64,000 nt of DNA, taken from NCBI GenBank assembly GCA_016188675.1, contig JACPHJ010000093.1, positions 1-64,000 on the forward strand, in the 5' to 3' direction. A program made the position numbers and the translations under genes. This stretch comes from Planctomycetota bacterium. GTDB taxonomy: Bacteria; Planctomycetota; Brocadiia; Brocadiales; Brocadiaceae. Below, one piece after another: positions 7,763 to 16,989 of this stretch. Each line of letters begins with the position of its first letter. The stretch's first letter is position 1. The notes beneath the pieces were generated by a model. It did not search any database and was not told the DNA's origin. It saw only the letters and a program-made list of their open reading frames with translations.

Positions 7763-10699
7763 ATGATTTTAACTGATATGTTTGACATCAAACCCTGTAG
7801 TTGCCTGAAATCTTCACGTGAAATCAAGCAGTGGTACGAAAAGAATTTCTATCTGCTCTCATTGGCTGGATTATGGTTGAAAGGCGGAGAGCCTAATACC
7901 ATGGATCCAGCCCTGTTCGACCAGGCAAAGTTGCGATTCCTGATCTGCCGTTTATCAACGTATCGTGACGTATCAGCCTCCATCTCTCACTCGCTGGTAG
8001 CCCAGATTGCCCAGGAGGTTGAAGGTGTTTTTACGGATTTTGCCTTCCTGCCTCCACCCAGGGATGTGGAGGTAATGACGGCCTCGAACATTCCCCTCTG
8101 GGTAGGCACAACCACGAAAGAACCTCCGTGTACATTTGACGTTCTGGGTATAAGCAACTCCGTTGTGCTTGAGTTGCTGAACCTGCCAAAACTCCTGCAT
8201 TTTTCAGGCATTCCGCTCTTCAAAAACGAACGCCTGATGCGCCAGGATATTCCATTGATTGTGCTTGGCGGGGCCAGTGCGGCAGTAACATCCGTTTTAC
8301 ATGGACCCATAAAAGAGCAGGGATTTGGAAACAACTATGGACTTGTAGATGCCGTGCTTATTGGCGAAGGGGAATATTCGGTAAAACAATTTCTGGAGGT
8401 TGTAAAAAAAGGAAAGTCATTGGGTTTGAGTAAGGTGGAAATTTTAAAAGCCTGTCATGGGAAAGTAGATGGATTTTATGAACCAGACAAGTATGAACAT
8501 CAGTATAAAGTGGTTGTGTATAATCCTTCAGAGTTACAAGGAATAACCGCACATACCCCTCCTCGTTCCCCCAATTTGCAAAGGAGGGAGGGGGAAAGTC
8601 TCTTCTCCAATGAAGAAAAATTAGTGGAGATCGCACCAAAAGAACCGTATGTGTCGTATCCTGTAAAAAGCGCGATTGTATACGACCTGGATCAGGTACG
8701 AGCAATGGAATCAAGCCCCTTATGGTATGAAACGGAAACTATCGGTACGGGAAATCTGCAAATCAGTAACGGTTGTCCCTGCTTCTGTGCCTTTTGCGCT
8801 GAAAGCTGGGAGAGGAAACCCTATCGGGAACGTTCCTTATCAAAACTCCTGGATGCGCTGAGAACGGCAAAAGCGCACCAGGGACTCGACACCATCAACC
8901 TTCTGAGTTTTAATTTTAATACCCATGCGGAACTCTATCCCATGATATTGTCCTTTTATGAGGAAATGGCTAATGTTAGCCTGAAAAGCCAGCGGTTTGA
9001 CCTGTTATCTACAGACCGGTTCCTTGCAGAAATACAGCAAATAATCGGAAAGACCACCGTTAGCTGCGGAATGGAAGGCATCAGCGAGCGGTTACGGCGT
9101 TACCTGCACAAGAATCTTACAGAAGAACAAATCTATAAGGCCTCTGAATTCTTATTTGAGAGGGGGATTAGGGAACTCAAGATTTTTTTAATCGGTACGG
9201 GGCTGGAAGAAGTGGAAGATCTTCAGGAGTTTGGAAGATTTGTAAAGCGCCTTGCAGATTTGAAAAGTATGTCTGATAGCAATGTACGCATTATTTTTAG
9301 TCTGACACCGCTCTATTATCCGCCGCATACTCCTTTGCAGTATCATGCCTGTATTACAGCCATTGAGGATAATAAGAAGTTAAAGAAGGAAATCGAACGT
9401 CTTTGCAAGCTCAACAATATGGAATTCCGGGAAAGCGCTTCACATGAAGAAACATGGCTGATGCAATTATTCGCTATGGGCGATAGACGCCTGACTCCAG
9501 CCCTTATTCGTTCATCTATTACTGACGGGTTTTATTATAATACTATTCCAAAGCAGGTTGTTAAGAACTGGCGTACTTATTTATCCGAATTGGGATTGTC
9601 TGAAGAGAATTATTTCAGAAAAAAGGAAAAAGAGCGCATATTTCCCTGGGATGATATCGATATGGGCATCTCAAAGAAGTTTTTATGGGAAGAATACGAA
9701 CGTTCAATATGTTTTACAGAGCGTGATTACTGCCTGGGGCGTCCCTATATAGATGCCCAATGTCTTGGATGCGGTGCATGTCCGACGGCCGCACATATAA
9801 AAAAGATCACACAGCACAAGATTTCTCAGCCATTTCTTTTGGAAGAAATCAGGCGAATTGCGGATAGTAAACGAAACACCCTCCCTCTGCGGGTGGTCGT
9901 AGAAATCGAACCTGCGATGCGTTTAGCGCCAAAACGACTTATTGGAGTTGCCATCGCGCGCGCCCTCATGCTGGCGATGCCTGAGATTGTCCCGTATTAT
10001 GCATCATTAAATGGACATTTGAGGGATTTCGTTTGTGATAAAACTACCACTGATTTTACTTATGGTATAGATGTCTACCATCTTGCCTTTTTATCAAAGG
10101 ACCATGTAAAAGAATTATTAAACAATGAAGTTCTATCTCAGAGGCTTGAAAATATACAAGGATACTGCCGGGGGTTCAGAATCAGGGAATTTGCTATAAA
10201 CCAGGGTGATATGCCGGATGTAAAATATATCCTCTATAAGATGCATTTTAACAACGATTTTACTGCATCCTTTATAGAACAAAAGACCGGAGAGTATCTT
10301 CATGCCAACTATGTCAAGCATACGTTATTAAAAAAACACGATCGTACGATATTCAGGGTAGATAAAAAAAACAAAAAAAATGCCGTGGTTCTTTATGCAA
10401 AAATTGATGACACAAAACAGGCGAAAGAATCAGATGCGCCTGTTTCCATTTTAATGGCTGTTTCAAGGCGTTTCGATATCCAGACATTTTTGGAAACCTG
10501 TTATGGGTTTGAGAGGAGACGTGAGGCTGTTTGTGCGAAGATAGAAGCTTTAGGGTATTACGGAACTGTTTTGCAAAAGAATGTAAGATGCATTTCATGT
10601 GCCGACTACGTTAATGAAACGTTTCTTGTTGGTCAACCATTAGGGGAAAACCGATGTCTTATGTGTTCCGTTGACAGGAACGAAAATGCGATTCCCTAA
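7763..10699 (+). CDS. Large radical SAM protein, function unknown
   Basis: The 978-aa product has an N-terminal B12-binding-like region (about 1-300, with VLGGASAAVTS and LIGEGEYSV) and a radical SAM core with C338-x3-C342-x2-C345; another cysteine, C340, lies inside the motif. A further cluster motif C667-x2-C670-x2-C673 follows, and a CxxC...CxxC zinc-ribbon-like C-terminus (about 940-968). The segment about 710-780 recalls 'radical SAM-linked' domains. The order resembles the class B (B12/radical SAM) methyltransferase-like families, but the substrate is unknown. Residues about 265-279 (PPRSPNLQRREGES) are encoded by a GC-rich palindrome that looks inserted in frame. ATG at 7763; no convincing Shine-Dalgarno. 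Confidence 0.78.
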   Translation: MILTDMFDIKPCSCLKSSREIKQWYEKNFYLLSLAGLWLKGGEPNTMDPALFDQAKLRFLICRLSTYRDVSASISHSLVAQIAQEVEGVFTDFAFLPPPRDVEVMTASNIPLWVGTTTKEPPCTFDVLGISNSVVLELLNLPKLLHFSGIPLFKNERLMRQDIPLIVLGGASAAVTSVLHGPIKEQGFGNNYGLVDAVLIGEGEYSVKQFLEVVKKGKSLGLSKVEILKACHGKVDGFYEPDKYEHQYKVVVYNPSELQGITAHTPPRSPNLQRREGESLFSNEEKLVEIAPKEPYVSYPVKSAIVYDLDQVRAMESSPLWYETETIGTGNLQISNGCPCFCAFCAESWERKPYRERSLSKLLDALRTAKAHQGLDTINLLSFNFNTHAELYPMILSFYEEMANVSLKSQRFDLLSTDRFLAEIQQIIGKTTVSCGMEGISERLRRYLHKNLTEEQIYKASEFLFERGIRELKIFLIGTGLEEVEDLQEFGRFVKRLADLKSMSDSNVRIIFSLTPLYYPPHTPLQYHACITAIEDNKKLKKEIERLCKLNNMEFRESASHEETWLMQLFAMGDRRLTPALIRSSITDGFYYNTIPKQVVKNWRTYLSELGLSEENYFRKKEKERIFPWDDIDMGISKKFLWEEYERSICFTERDYCLGRPYIDAQCLGCGACPTAAHIKKITQHKISQPFLLEEIRRIADSKRNTLPLRVVVEIEPAMRLAPKRLIGVAIARALMLAMPEIVPYYASLNGHLRDFVCDKTTTDFTYGIDVYHLAFLSKDHVKELLNNEVLSQRLENIQGYCRGFRIREFAINQGDMPDVKYILYKMHFNNDFTASFIEQKTGEYLHANYVKHTLLKKHDRTIFRVDKKNKKNAVVLYAKIDDTKQAKESDAPVSILMAVSRRFDIQTFLETCYGFERRREAVCAKIEALGYYGTVLQKNVRCISCADYVNETFLVGQPLGENRCLMCSVDRNENAIP
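8555..8596. repeat. Palindromic repeat inside a coding sequence
   Basis: CCCCTCCTCGTTCCCCC, a short AATTTGCAAA spacer and GGAGGGAGGGGGA form an imperfect hairpin like the intergenic palindromes elsewhere in this window. It keeps the reading frame of the radical SAM gene and adds about 14 charged/proline-rich residues. In-frame insertion is inferred, not proven. Confidence 0.6.
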
Positions 10700-10872
10700 C
10701 CCGAACGAATCGGAACAGGCAGTGCGGTATTTTTCAGGTAAAACTGATGATACAAATATTTGGTTTTTCAAATTCACTTGTGGTATACTTATCGGTAATC
10801 GAGAATACATACGGTTAATTTCGCAAAATGTTTTAATAAAATTTACGACTTTGAATAGGCGAGGTACATAAG

Positions 10873-12057
10873 ATGCGAAAGGTAGTAATTGCCGTTTTAT
10901 GGATAATAGTTTTCATCGGATGTTCCTCCACATCAAAGAAAACAATCGATACTAAAGGTGTTCCGACCACCTTACTCGGATTGTTACCAAAGCCTGCCGA
11001 AGAGAAACCGATAGAAGAAACTCCCCCTGAAAAGGTCCCAAGCTTTGAACAAAACAGGGTATATAAAGATACAAACGGTTTCCCTGATTATATTATCGGG
11101 GTTGGCGACCTCCTTACAATATCCATGTTGCGGGCGGGCGGACAGGAATCTGTAGATATCAGGGTGCCGCCCAGCGGTAAGATATCTTTTTCCTTTTTGG
11201 ATAATATACAGGTAGTTGGACGAACCACAGGAGAAGTTACTGAGGAAACGGCAAAACTATTGGAGGCCTTTGTTAAAAGGCCGAGAATTACTGTGGTTGT
11301 AAAAGAGTATTACAGCAAAAAGGCTTTTCTTTTAGGGGAAATTGCCAGGATTGAAGGATTGCCTCAGTCGGGCCCCGGCGTGTATCCTTTAAAAGGTAAA
11401 ACAACACTTCTCAACACATTAATATCCATCGGGGGTCATACGCCAAAGGCTGATTTAAGCCGGGTGGAATTAACCAGAGGAGGAAAAATTTATTATATCA
11501 ATCTATATAAAATGCTGACCCAGGGCGGAGAAGGTATGGATATCATTCTCGAAAATGGGGATCGTGTAATTATCCCCGAACTTCCCACCTTCAGAGAGGA
11601 AAAACTTGTAACCAATAGAGTTTATGTCTTAGGAGAAGTAAGTACTCCCGGTCTGATTGAGGTAAAAACAGATATTACCATGCTAGAGGCAATCTCAAAG
11701 GCAGGTGGAGTGAAATTAACCGCAGCAAAGAGCAAGGCGCGGATTGTGCGCGGGGACATAAGAAACCCGGAGATAATTCCTATTGATCTTAAAAGACTCA
11801 TTGACAAATCAGACCTTAGTCTGAACGTAAAACTTCAAAATGGCGATGTTATATATGTGCCCACAACGTTCCTGGGTAAATTCAGCAACTCCTTTAACCA
11901 GATGATACCTATCCTCAATGCATTCACTTATCCGGCTATTTATAGAGACCTCTATACAACCGGGGGAATTGGTGTCCTGGATACGGGTGCGCGTCCAACA
12001 GGTGGAGCAACTGAACGTGGTACAGGGGTAACATCGGAAACCCTCTTGAGCAGGTAA
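10873..12057 (+). CDS. Polysaccharide export lipoprotein (Wza-like)
   Basis: The 394-aa protein starts with a signal peptide and lipobox (VFIGC, lipidated C17), then a polysaccharide export domain (about 70-160; YIIGVGDLLTISM and VRVPPSGKISF-like pattern) and two SLBB-type segments (about 165-215 and 250-320). Wza-type proteins form the outer-membrane channel for capsule or exopolysaccharide. The proline/glutamate-rich stretch 35-60 is probably a linker. A 5-base gap separates it from the Wzc-like kinase, its expected partner. A 170-base gap upstream separates it from the radical SAM gene, and probably holds the promoter. No sugar-transfer genes are adjacent. Confidence 0.88.
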   Translation: MRKVVIAVLWIIVFIGCSSTSKKTIDTKGVPTTLLGLLPKPAEEKPIEETPPEKVPSFEQNRVYKDTNGFPDYIIGVGDLLTISMLRAGGQESVDIRVPPSGKISFSFLDNIQVVGRTTGEVTEETAKLLEAFVKRPRITVVVKEYYSKKAFLLGEIARIEGLPQSGPGVYPLKGKTTLLNTLISIGGHTPKADLSRVELTRGGKIYYINLYKMLTQGGEGMDIILENGDRVIIPELPTFREEKLVTNRVYVLGEVSTPGLIEVKTDITMLEAISKAGGVKLTAAKSKARIVRGDIRNPEIIPIDLKRLIDKSDLSLNVKLQNGDVIYVPTTFLGKFSNSFNQMIPILNAFTYPAIYRDLYTTGGIGVLDTGARPTGGATERGTGVTSETLLSR

Positions 12058-12062
12058 TAAAG

Positions 12063-14474
12063 ATGGCGCAGTACGAACTTAACTTAAGAGATTACTTACG
12101 AGTCCTTCGTAGAAGGAAACTCATCGTCATCTTTGCGGCCGTTTCACTGGGGTTTTTTAGTTTCTTCTTCGCCAGCCTTCAAAAACCCATCCCGCTCTAT
12201 CGGGCAGTATCGAGCGTCAAGGTAGAACAAAGTACCACCGCAGCAGGGTTGTATGCCGAAGCCTTCAACTATGGGGAAACCAGCAATCTCGATACACAAT
12301 CGGCAATTATCAAAAGCATCCCCATTATGGAATTTGTGGCAAAGAAGCTGGGATTAATCGATGAAAAACTGACGCCCGAAGAAATCCGGAGAGAGGCGCG
12401 ATACATTAACCGCGTCCTGGGGATCCGAAATCAGATAAGCACGTCAATAGAAGGTATCACCAGCATCATCGACATTGAGGCGGTGGACAGCGACCCGAAA
12501 TTTGCCCAGAAGCTCGCCAATACCACAGCGGAAGTATATAAAGAACAACATACGCTGGAAAGAAATAAACGGATTATCGAGGCAAAAAAATACATAGAAA
12601 ACCAGCTCGTGGTGGTCGAAGAGAAGCTTAGGGTTACCCAGGAAAACCTGCGGTCGTTCAGGGAAAAAAACCGGCTGGTAACTATCGAGAGCGAGACCGG
12701 TGAAACGCTTCGTTTGCTGAACGAATCCGAGAAAGAATATGCGTACGCAAAACAAGAAAAGGCAGAGATTGAATCCTTAATAAATGAATTAAAGAAGCAG
12801 AAGGCGCTGCCAAAGGAGACGGTTGAAGGGTTTTATGCAGAAAAGGTCGGTCCCATCTTTTCCACCTTAAATACCAAATTGGTGGATTTGTATGCGCAAA
12901 GGGATTTGTTGATGCTGGATTATAACGCAAACCACCCAGAAATCCAGAGGATAGATGTTCAGATTGACAAGGTCATTTCTAATATGATTAACCACCTCAA
13001 TGATCAAATAAAAAGGCTCATCGAAAGAGAACAATTCCTTTCCGACCAGATTGTGAAAATGAAGGAAAAATTCAATGCGCTTCCCCGCATAGGATTTGAG
13101 CTTGAACGGATAGAACACGAGTTAAACATCAATAAAAACCTTTACGCCAGTCTTAAGGGAAAGCACCAGGAAGTCCTGATAAGCGACGCAGAGAAGATAG
13201 AGGAAGTTTCTCTTGTGCGTCCCGCTCTTTTACCCCGTTCCCCGATAAATCCCCCCACCACTACGAGAACGGCGGCAATTGGCACGATAGTAGGCCTGAT
13301 TTTGGGCCTTGTAATAGCCTTCATCTTCGAGACAATGGACACCTCCATTGGCACGATAGAAGACGTTGAGGGTTTTTTAGGGGTGCCGGTACTGGGAGTA
13401 GTTCCTTTTATACGCACAGAAGAGATTGAGGAAACCCTGGTTTCAAAAGAAGGCATGGGAGAAGGAGGCGCATTACCAGAGCGGTATACTCGTTTAATTA
13501 CACACTTCTCCCCCAAATCTACAGTGGCGGAAAGTTTCCGTACTTTGCGTACGGGAGTTAAATTTTTGTGTCTGGAAAAGGGGGTAAAAACCCTGCTTTT
13601 CAGCAGCTCCACTGCCGGCGAAGGTAAATCCACAGCAGCAGCTAATCTGGCAATCACCTTTGCCCAGATTGGAAGCAAGACCCTGTTGGTTGATGTAGAC
13701 TTGCGAAAACCCGTCGTTAACCGGTTTTTCGGGATAGAACGGGAGCCAGGCCTGAGTGACGTTATCCTGGGTAATTACGATTGGAAGGAAACCGTCCGGA
13801 CAGTAACGGATCTCATGATGGGAAAGCTGAGTATGGAAGAGATTATGCTTACGCCCGGATTTGATAATCTCAATATTATTACCAGCGGGAATATTCCCCC
13901 AAACCCTTCGGAAATTCTAAATTCACAGAGGATGACAGAGTTTATAAATCAGGTAAAGGCCGCTTATGATGTCGTCATATTCGACACCACACCCATTTTA
14001 CCGGCAACAGACGCAGCGATTCTGGGTTCAAAGACCGATGGCGTTGTTATAGTGTATCGTGTAGGAAAGATTGCACGGGGCGCCTTAAAGAGGGCAAAGA
14101 CGCAGATGGATCACGTTAAGGCTAATGTCTTGGGAATAGTGTTGAATGGCCTTAAACCCGAAGTCAGCGCTGATTACCAGCATTATGGATATTACAGATA
14201 TTATTCCTATGGAGAAAAGGGTAAAGGCGAAAAGGAAAAGTTGCCGTGGTATAAGAAGATATTTGAAAATGTAAAATCGTTCTTCACAAAATACCTTGAA
14301 AAAACAAAATCATTTAGCGGATTTTTCAGGAAAAAGGAATCTCCGCAGGCTGAAGAATTTCCAGGCGAAAAAACAAGACATTGGCGTTGGTGGATAAAAA
14401 TCGTCCTATTGGCAGTATCCTTAATTGCTTTGATTGTTGGATTGTTGTGGCAGTTCGAAATACTCAGGATATGA
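12063..14474 (+). CDS. Wzc-like chain-length regulator / BY-kinase
   Basis: The 803-aa protein joins a Wzz chain-length domain (first TM about 20-40, long coiled-coil region, second TM about 400-425) to a cytoplasmic bacterial tyrosine kinase domain. The kinase shows Walker A STAGEGKST (about 516-524), Walker A' LLVDVDLRKP (about 541-550) and Walker B VVIFDTTP. A tyrosine cluster at about 700-715 (YQHYGYYRYYSY) is the likely autophosphorylation tail. Beyond it is an unusual extension with basic segments and a third C-terminal TM at about 776-797. It should control polymer length and export together with the upstream Wza-like protein. Confidence 0.9.
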   Translation: MAQYELNLRDYLRVLRRRKLIVIFAAVSLGFFSFFFASLQKPIPLYRAVSSVKVEQSTTAAGLYAEAFNYGETSNLDTQSAIIKSIPIMEFVAKKLGLIDEKLTPEEIRREARYINRVLGIRNQISTSIEGITSIIDIEAVDSDPKFAQKLANTTAEVYKEQHTLERNKRIIEAKKYIENQLVVVEEKLRVTQENLRSFREKNRLVTIESETGETLRLLNESEKEYAYAKQEKAEIESLINELKKQKALPKETVEGFYAEKVGPIFSTLNTKLVDLYAQRDLLMLDYNANHPEIQRIDVQIDKVISNMINHLNDQIKRLIEREQFLSDQIVKMKEKFNALPRIGFELERIEHELNINKNLYASLKGKHQEVLISDAEKIEEVSLVRPALLPRSPINPPTTTRTAAIGTIVGLILGLVIAFIFETMDTSIGTIEDVEGFLGVPVLGVVPFIRTEEIEETLVSKEGMGEGGALPERYTRLITHFSPKSTVAESFRTLRTGVKFLCLEKGVKTLLFSSSTAGEGKSTAAANLAITFAQIGSKTLLVDVDLRKPVVNRFFGIEREPGLSDVILGNYDWKETVRTVTDLMMGKLSMEEIMLTPGFDNLNIITSGNIPPNPSEILNSQRMTEFINQVKAAYDVVIFDTTPILPATDAAILGSKTDGVVIVYRVGKIARGALKRAKTQMDHVKANVLGIVLNGLKPEVSADYQHYGYYRYYSYGEKGKGEKEKLPWYKKIFENVKSFFTKYLEKTKSFSGFFRKKESPQAEEFPGEKTRHWRWWIKIVLLAVSLIALIVGLLWQFEILRI

Positions 14475-14678
14475 AGACAGAAGTAACTCTTTGCTCTCGG
14501 AAGAAAAGCTTACGTAAGCTTTGAATTAAACTCTCAAGACCCACTCATTAGTCCCTCACCGGGATGGGATTTTCATAATTCCTCCTTTGATAGAGGAAGG
14601 GGTGTGTAATAAACTTGCTTCAAATCGTTTCAAATGTAGTTCGTCGTTTGTACACATACAAAAGGAGGGGCTAACTAA
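14475..14678. other. Intergenic region with degenerate repeat
   Basis: Between the BY-kinase gene and the next gene. Bases 14549-14613 contain CCCTCACCGGGATGGGATT and CCTCCTTTGATAGAGGAAGG, which look like decayed halves of the palindromic repeat family. A strong AAAGGAGGGG Shine-Dalgarno sits at 14661-14670, before the next ATG. Confidence 0.5.
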
Positions 14679-15299
14679 ATGGATACTCCGGATGATTGCG
14701 GCAAGGAGAATAAGAATTGGGAGCCAATAGAGAGAAAGGAAGAAGATCGCAGACAGGAAGAACGGCGAACAGAAAGTGACAGAAGACATGGCCTGGGAAA
14801 TAAGAATTGGGACGGCCTTGAAAGAAGAACCTCTGAAGATCGCGGATGGAAAGAACGAAGAGGCCCCGACAGAAGAAGACATCACAGTCGCCGCCGATGG
14901 AGAAGATTTAAAAAAACGGCCATGACATTAATGGTTATCATGGGAATATGTTTCGTTGTAGCCCTGTTACTTACCTATATAACGGGAGGCATTCCAAACC
15001 TTATCGAAAAGATTGTCTCGAAAAATATAGAGAAGGTCATACAGCGGACCACGGCAGAATTCGCAGAGGGGAAATTTAATCCTGAAGCCATTAAAGGACT
15101 GGGCAAAAATATTGATATTGAAAAATTAAAAGGGCAGGCCATGAGAAATTTAGGGGGGTGGGAAGGTGATCGCGGGGAAGGACAATCGCCTGATGAATAT
15201 AAAGGTCAGGAAGACTATATGAAACACATGTCGAGGGACGATCTCGAGAAAAAGAAAGATTACTACAAGGAAAAATACAAAGAATTGTTAAGAAGATAG
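14679..15299 (+). CDS. Charged single-TM protein in EPS cluster
   Basis: I do not recognise a family. The 206-aa product has a very charged N-terminus (Glu/Arg/Asp) with two copies of a motif, ENKNWEPIERKEEDRR and GNKNWDGLERRTSEDR, then a basic stretch HHSRRRWRRFKK, one TM at about 80-104, and a charged C-terminal tail rich in Lys/Asp/Tyr. The basic stretch before the TM suggests the N-terminus stays in the cytoplasm. Excellent Shine-Dalgarno AAAGGAGGGG eight bases before the ATG. Position between the Wzc-like kinase and the ligase/polymerase suggests a role in polysaccharide assembly or its regulation, but that is inference. Confidence 0.75.
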   Translation: MDTPDDCGKENKNWEPIERKEEDRRQEERRTESDRRHGLGNKNWDGLERRTSEDRGWKERRGPDRRRHHSRRRWRRFKKTAMTLMVIMGICFVVALLLTYITGGIPNLIEKIVSKNIEKVIQRTTAEFAEGKFNPEAIKGLGKNIDIEKLKGQAMRNLGGWEGDRGEGQSPDEYKGQEDYMKHMSRDDLEKKKDYYKEKYKELLRR

Positions 15300-15362
15300 T
15301 TACTATTGGTTGAATGGTCGAATTGTACATTAAATCAGGAATTCATATATCCATAGTAAATA

Positions 15363-16832
15363 ATGTCTATCATTTCTACGTTCAAAACAACCAAAGGACA
15401 AGTTGACGTCAGGGTTATAATCCTCTTCGTCTTCATCTTTATCCTTACCCTTGTTTTGGGAAATTTCATAATCAAAACGTCGGCAAACCTTGTATTGGCC
15501 GCAGTGATTGGGATTTCAGTCTTCATACTCTGTTTCATTAGCGTAAAATACGCCCTCTATACCCTGATATTTTCCATGTTACTTTCTCCTGAATTCGGCA
15601 CCAGAACGACGGAGGGTGGAGGGATGACAGTCCGGATGGATGATTTTTTACTGATAATCATTGCGTTTGGTTGGTTTGCAAGAACTGCTATATATAAAGA
15701 GCTGGGGCTGTTTAAGAAAACACCCATGAACAAACCCATCCTTTACTATATGCTGGCCTGCGGCGTATCCACAGCTCTTGGAATGATGTTTGGAAAGGTG
15801 CAACCGTTTAAGGGATTCTTTTTTCTCTTGAAATATCTTGAGTATTTTATTGTTTATTTCATGGCAATAAATTATCTGAACGACCGGAAACAAATCAGGA
15901 ATATGGTTATTGCCATGATCGTTGTATTTGTAATCGTTTGTCTTACCTCCATTGCTCAAATACCACAGGGAGAAAGAATAACCGCTCCATTCGAGGGGAA
16001 AGGAGGCGAGCCCAACACACTCGGAGGATATTTACTTCTGATACTCTCTATTGTCGGGGGACTCCTCATTAATACAGACAAAAACGATTCGTTTAAATAT
16101 AAGGCTTCTCTTGGTTTCATGGCTTTCCTTGCAATTATACCCATATTATTTTCTCAATCCAGAGGCACGTGGACTGCCGTTGTTCCGTGTTACCTCACCT
16201 TTTTAATCATAAGTAAAAGAAGGGCGTTTCTGGGCATAATGCTCGTACTGACCCTCGTATTAGGGCCGTTCTTAATACCAAAGGCCGTTAAGGAACGTTT
16301 TGAATATACCTTCCAAAAACAAAAGGGCTGGGCTGCTAAATACCAGGAAAAAATCGGCGGTGTTACCTTAGACACCTCGACCTCAGAAAGAATAAGCAGT
16401 ATGAAAAAAGCTATGGAGGCATATGTCAAACACCCTGTATTTGGATATGGAATAACGGGCTGGCGTTTTTTGGATGCGCAATATCTCAAAACCCTGGTTG
16501 AGACAGGCATATTGGGCATAACGGCGCTTGGTTTCCTGTTGTATGCGGTTTTAAGAGAGTCGAGAAAGGCTTACAAAGGCACAGAAGACAAGTTTCACAA
16601 AGGGGTATCCATGGGTTTTTTTGCCGGGACAATTGCTATGATGGCCCATGCACTTGGGGCAAATACATTTATAATTGTGCGTATTATGGAGCCCTTTTGT
16701 TTTCTGATGGCTATTGTAGTTTCCATTCATCAAGTTCAGGAAGCAGAGAAACTACAAAAGGGAGAAACGGAAAAGACAAAGAAGGACGCCAAGCCCGCCT
16801 TTACTTCTTCACCGTTTATTTTAAGGCGGTAA
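15363..16832 (+). CDS. O-antigen ligase / polymerase-like membrane protein
   Basis: The 489-aa polytopic membrane protein has about ten to twelve hydrophobic segments and the Wzy/WaaL-type feature of a periplasmic loop after FSQSRGTWTAV (about 257-270), then an 'HPVFGYGITGWRF' segment followed by the final TM helices. The family polymerises or ligates lipid-linked polysaccharides. The C-terminal 30 residues are a charged cytoplasmic tail. Start ATG at 15363 has only a weak Shine-Dalgarno. It follows the Wza/Wzc-type genes and probably completes this export/polymerisation module. Which of ligase or polymerase cannot be decided from sequence alone. Confidence 0.82.
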   Translation: MSIISTFKTTKGQVDVRVIILFVFIFILTLVLGNFIIKTSANLVLAAVIGISVFILCFISVKYALYTLIFSMLLSPEFGTRTTEGGGMTVRMDDFLLIIIAFGWFARTAIYKELGLFKKTPMNKPILYYMLACGVSTALGMMFGKVQPFKGFFFLLKYLEYFIVYFMAINYLNDRKQIRNMVIAMIVVFVIVCLTSIAQIPQGERITAPFEGKGGEPNTLGGYLLLILSIVGGLLINTDKNDSFKYKASLGFMAFLAIIPILFSQSRGTWTAVVPCYLTFLIISKRRAFLGIMLVLTLVLGPFLIPKAVKERFEYTFQKQKGWAAKYQEKIGGVTLDTSTSERISSMKKAMEAYVKHPVFGYGITGWRFLDAQYLKTLVETGILGITALGFLLYAVLRESRKAYKGTEDKFHKGVSMGFFAGTIAMMAHALGANTFIIVRIMEPFCFLMAIVVSIHQVQEAEKLQKGETEKTKKDAKPAFTSSPFILRR

Positions 16833-16892
16833 TTTAATTGTATAGGATGTTTCATTTTAATTAAGTGGATTTCAGGGTGGCATAGAGTAAAA

Positions 16893-16986
16893 AATCCCCC
16901 TTAGAAAAGGGGGCGAGGGGGTTGTAAATAATTCTCATTCAAAGAAAAAACACAACCCCCTGTTTCCCCCTTTGTTAAGGGGGATT
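16893..16986. repeat. GC-rich palindromic repeat, copy 2
   Basis: Same architecture as 43-128: CCCCCTT/AAGGGGG hairpin, GGGGGTTGT and ACAACCCCC arms, then CCCCCTTTGTTAAGGGGG. It lies between the convergent polymerase-like gene and the SLC13-type gene, ending 3 bases from the latter's stop, so it could serve as a bidirectional terminator. Confidence 0.78.
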
Positions 16987-16989
16987 AAT

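Noticed and set aside
10671-10871. 66-codon frame after the radical SAM gene
   Set aside because: It starts inside that gene in another frame, lacks a Shine-Dalgarno and has no family resemblance.
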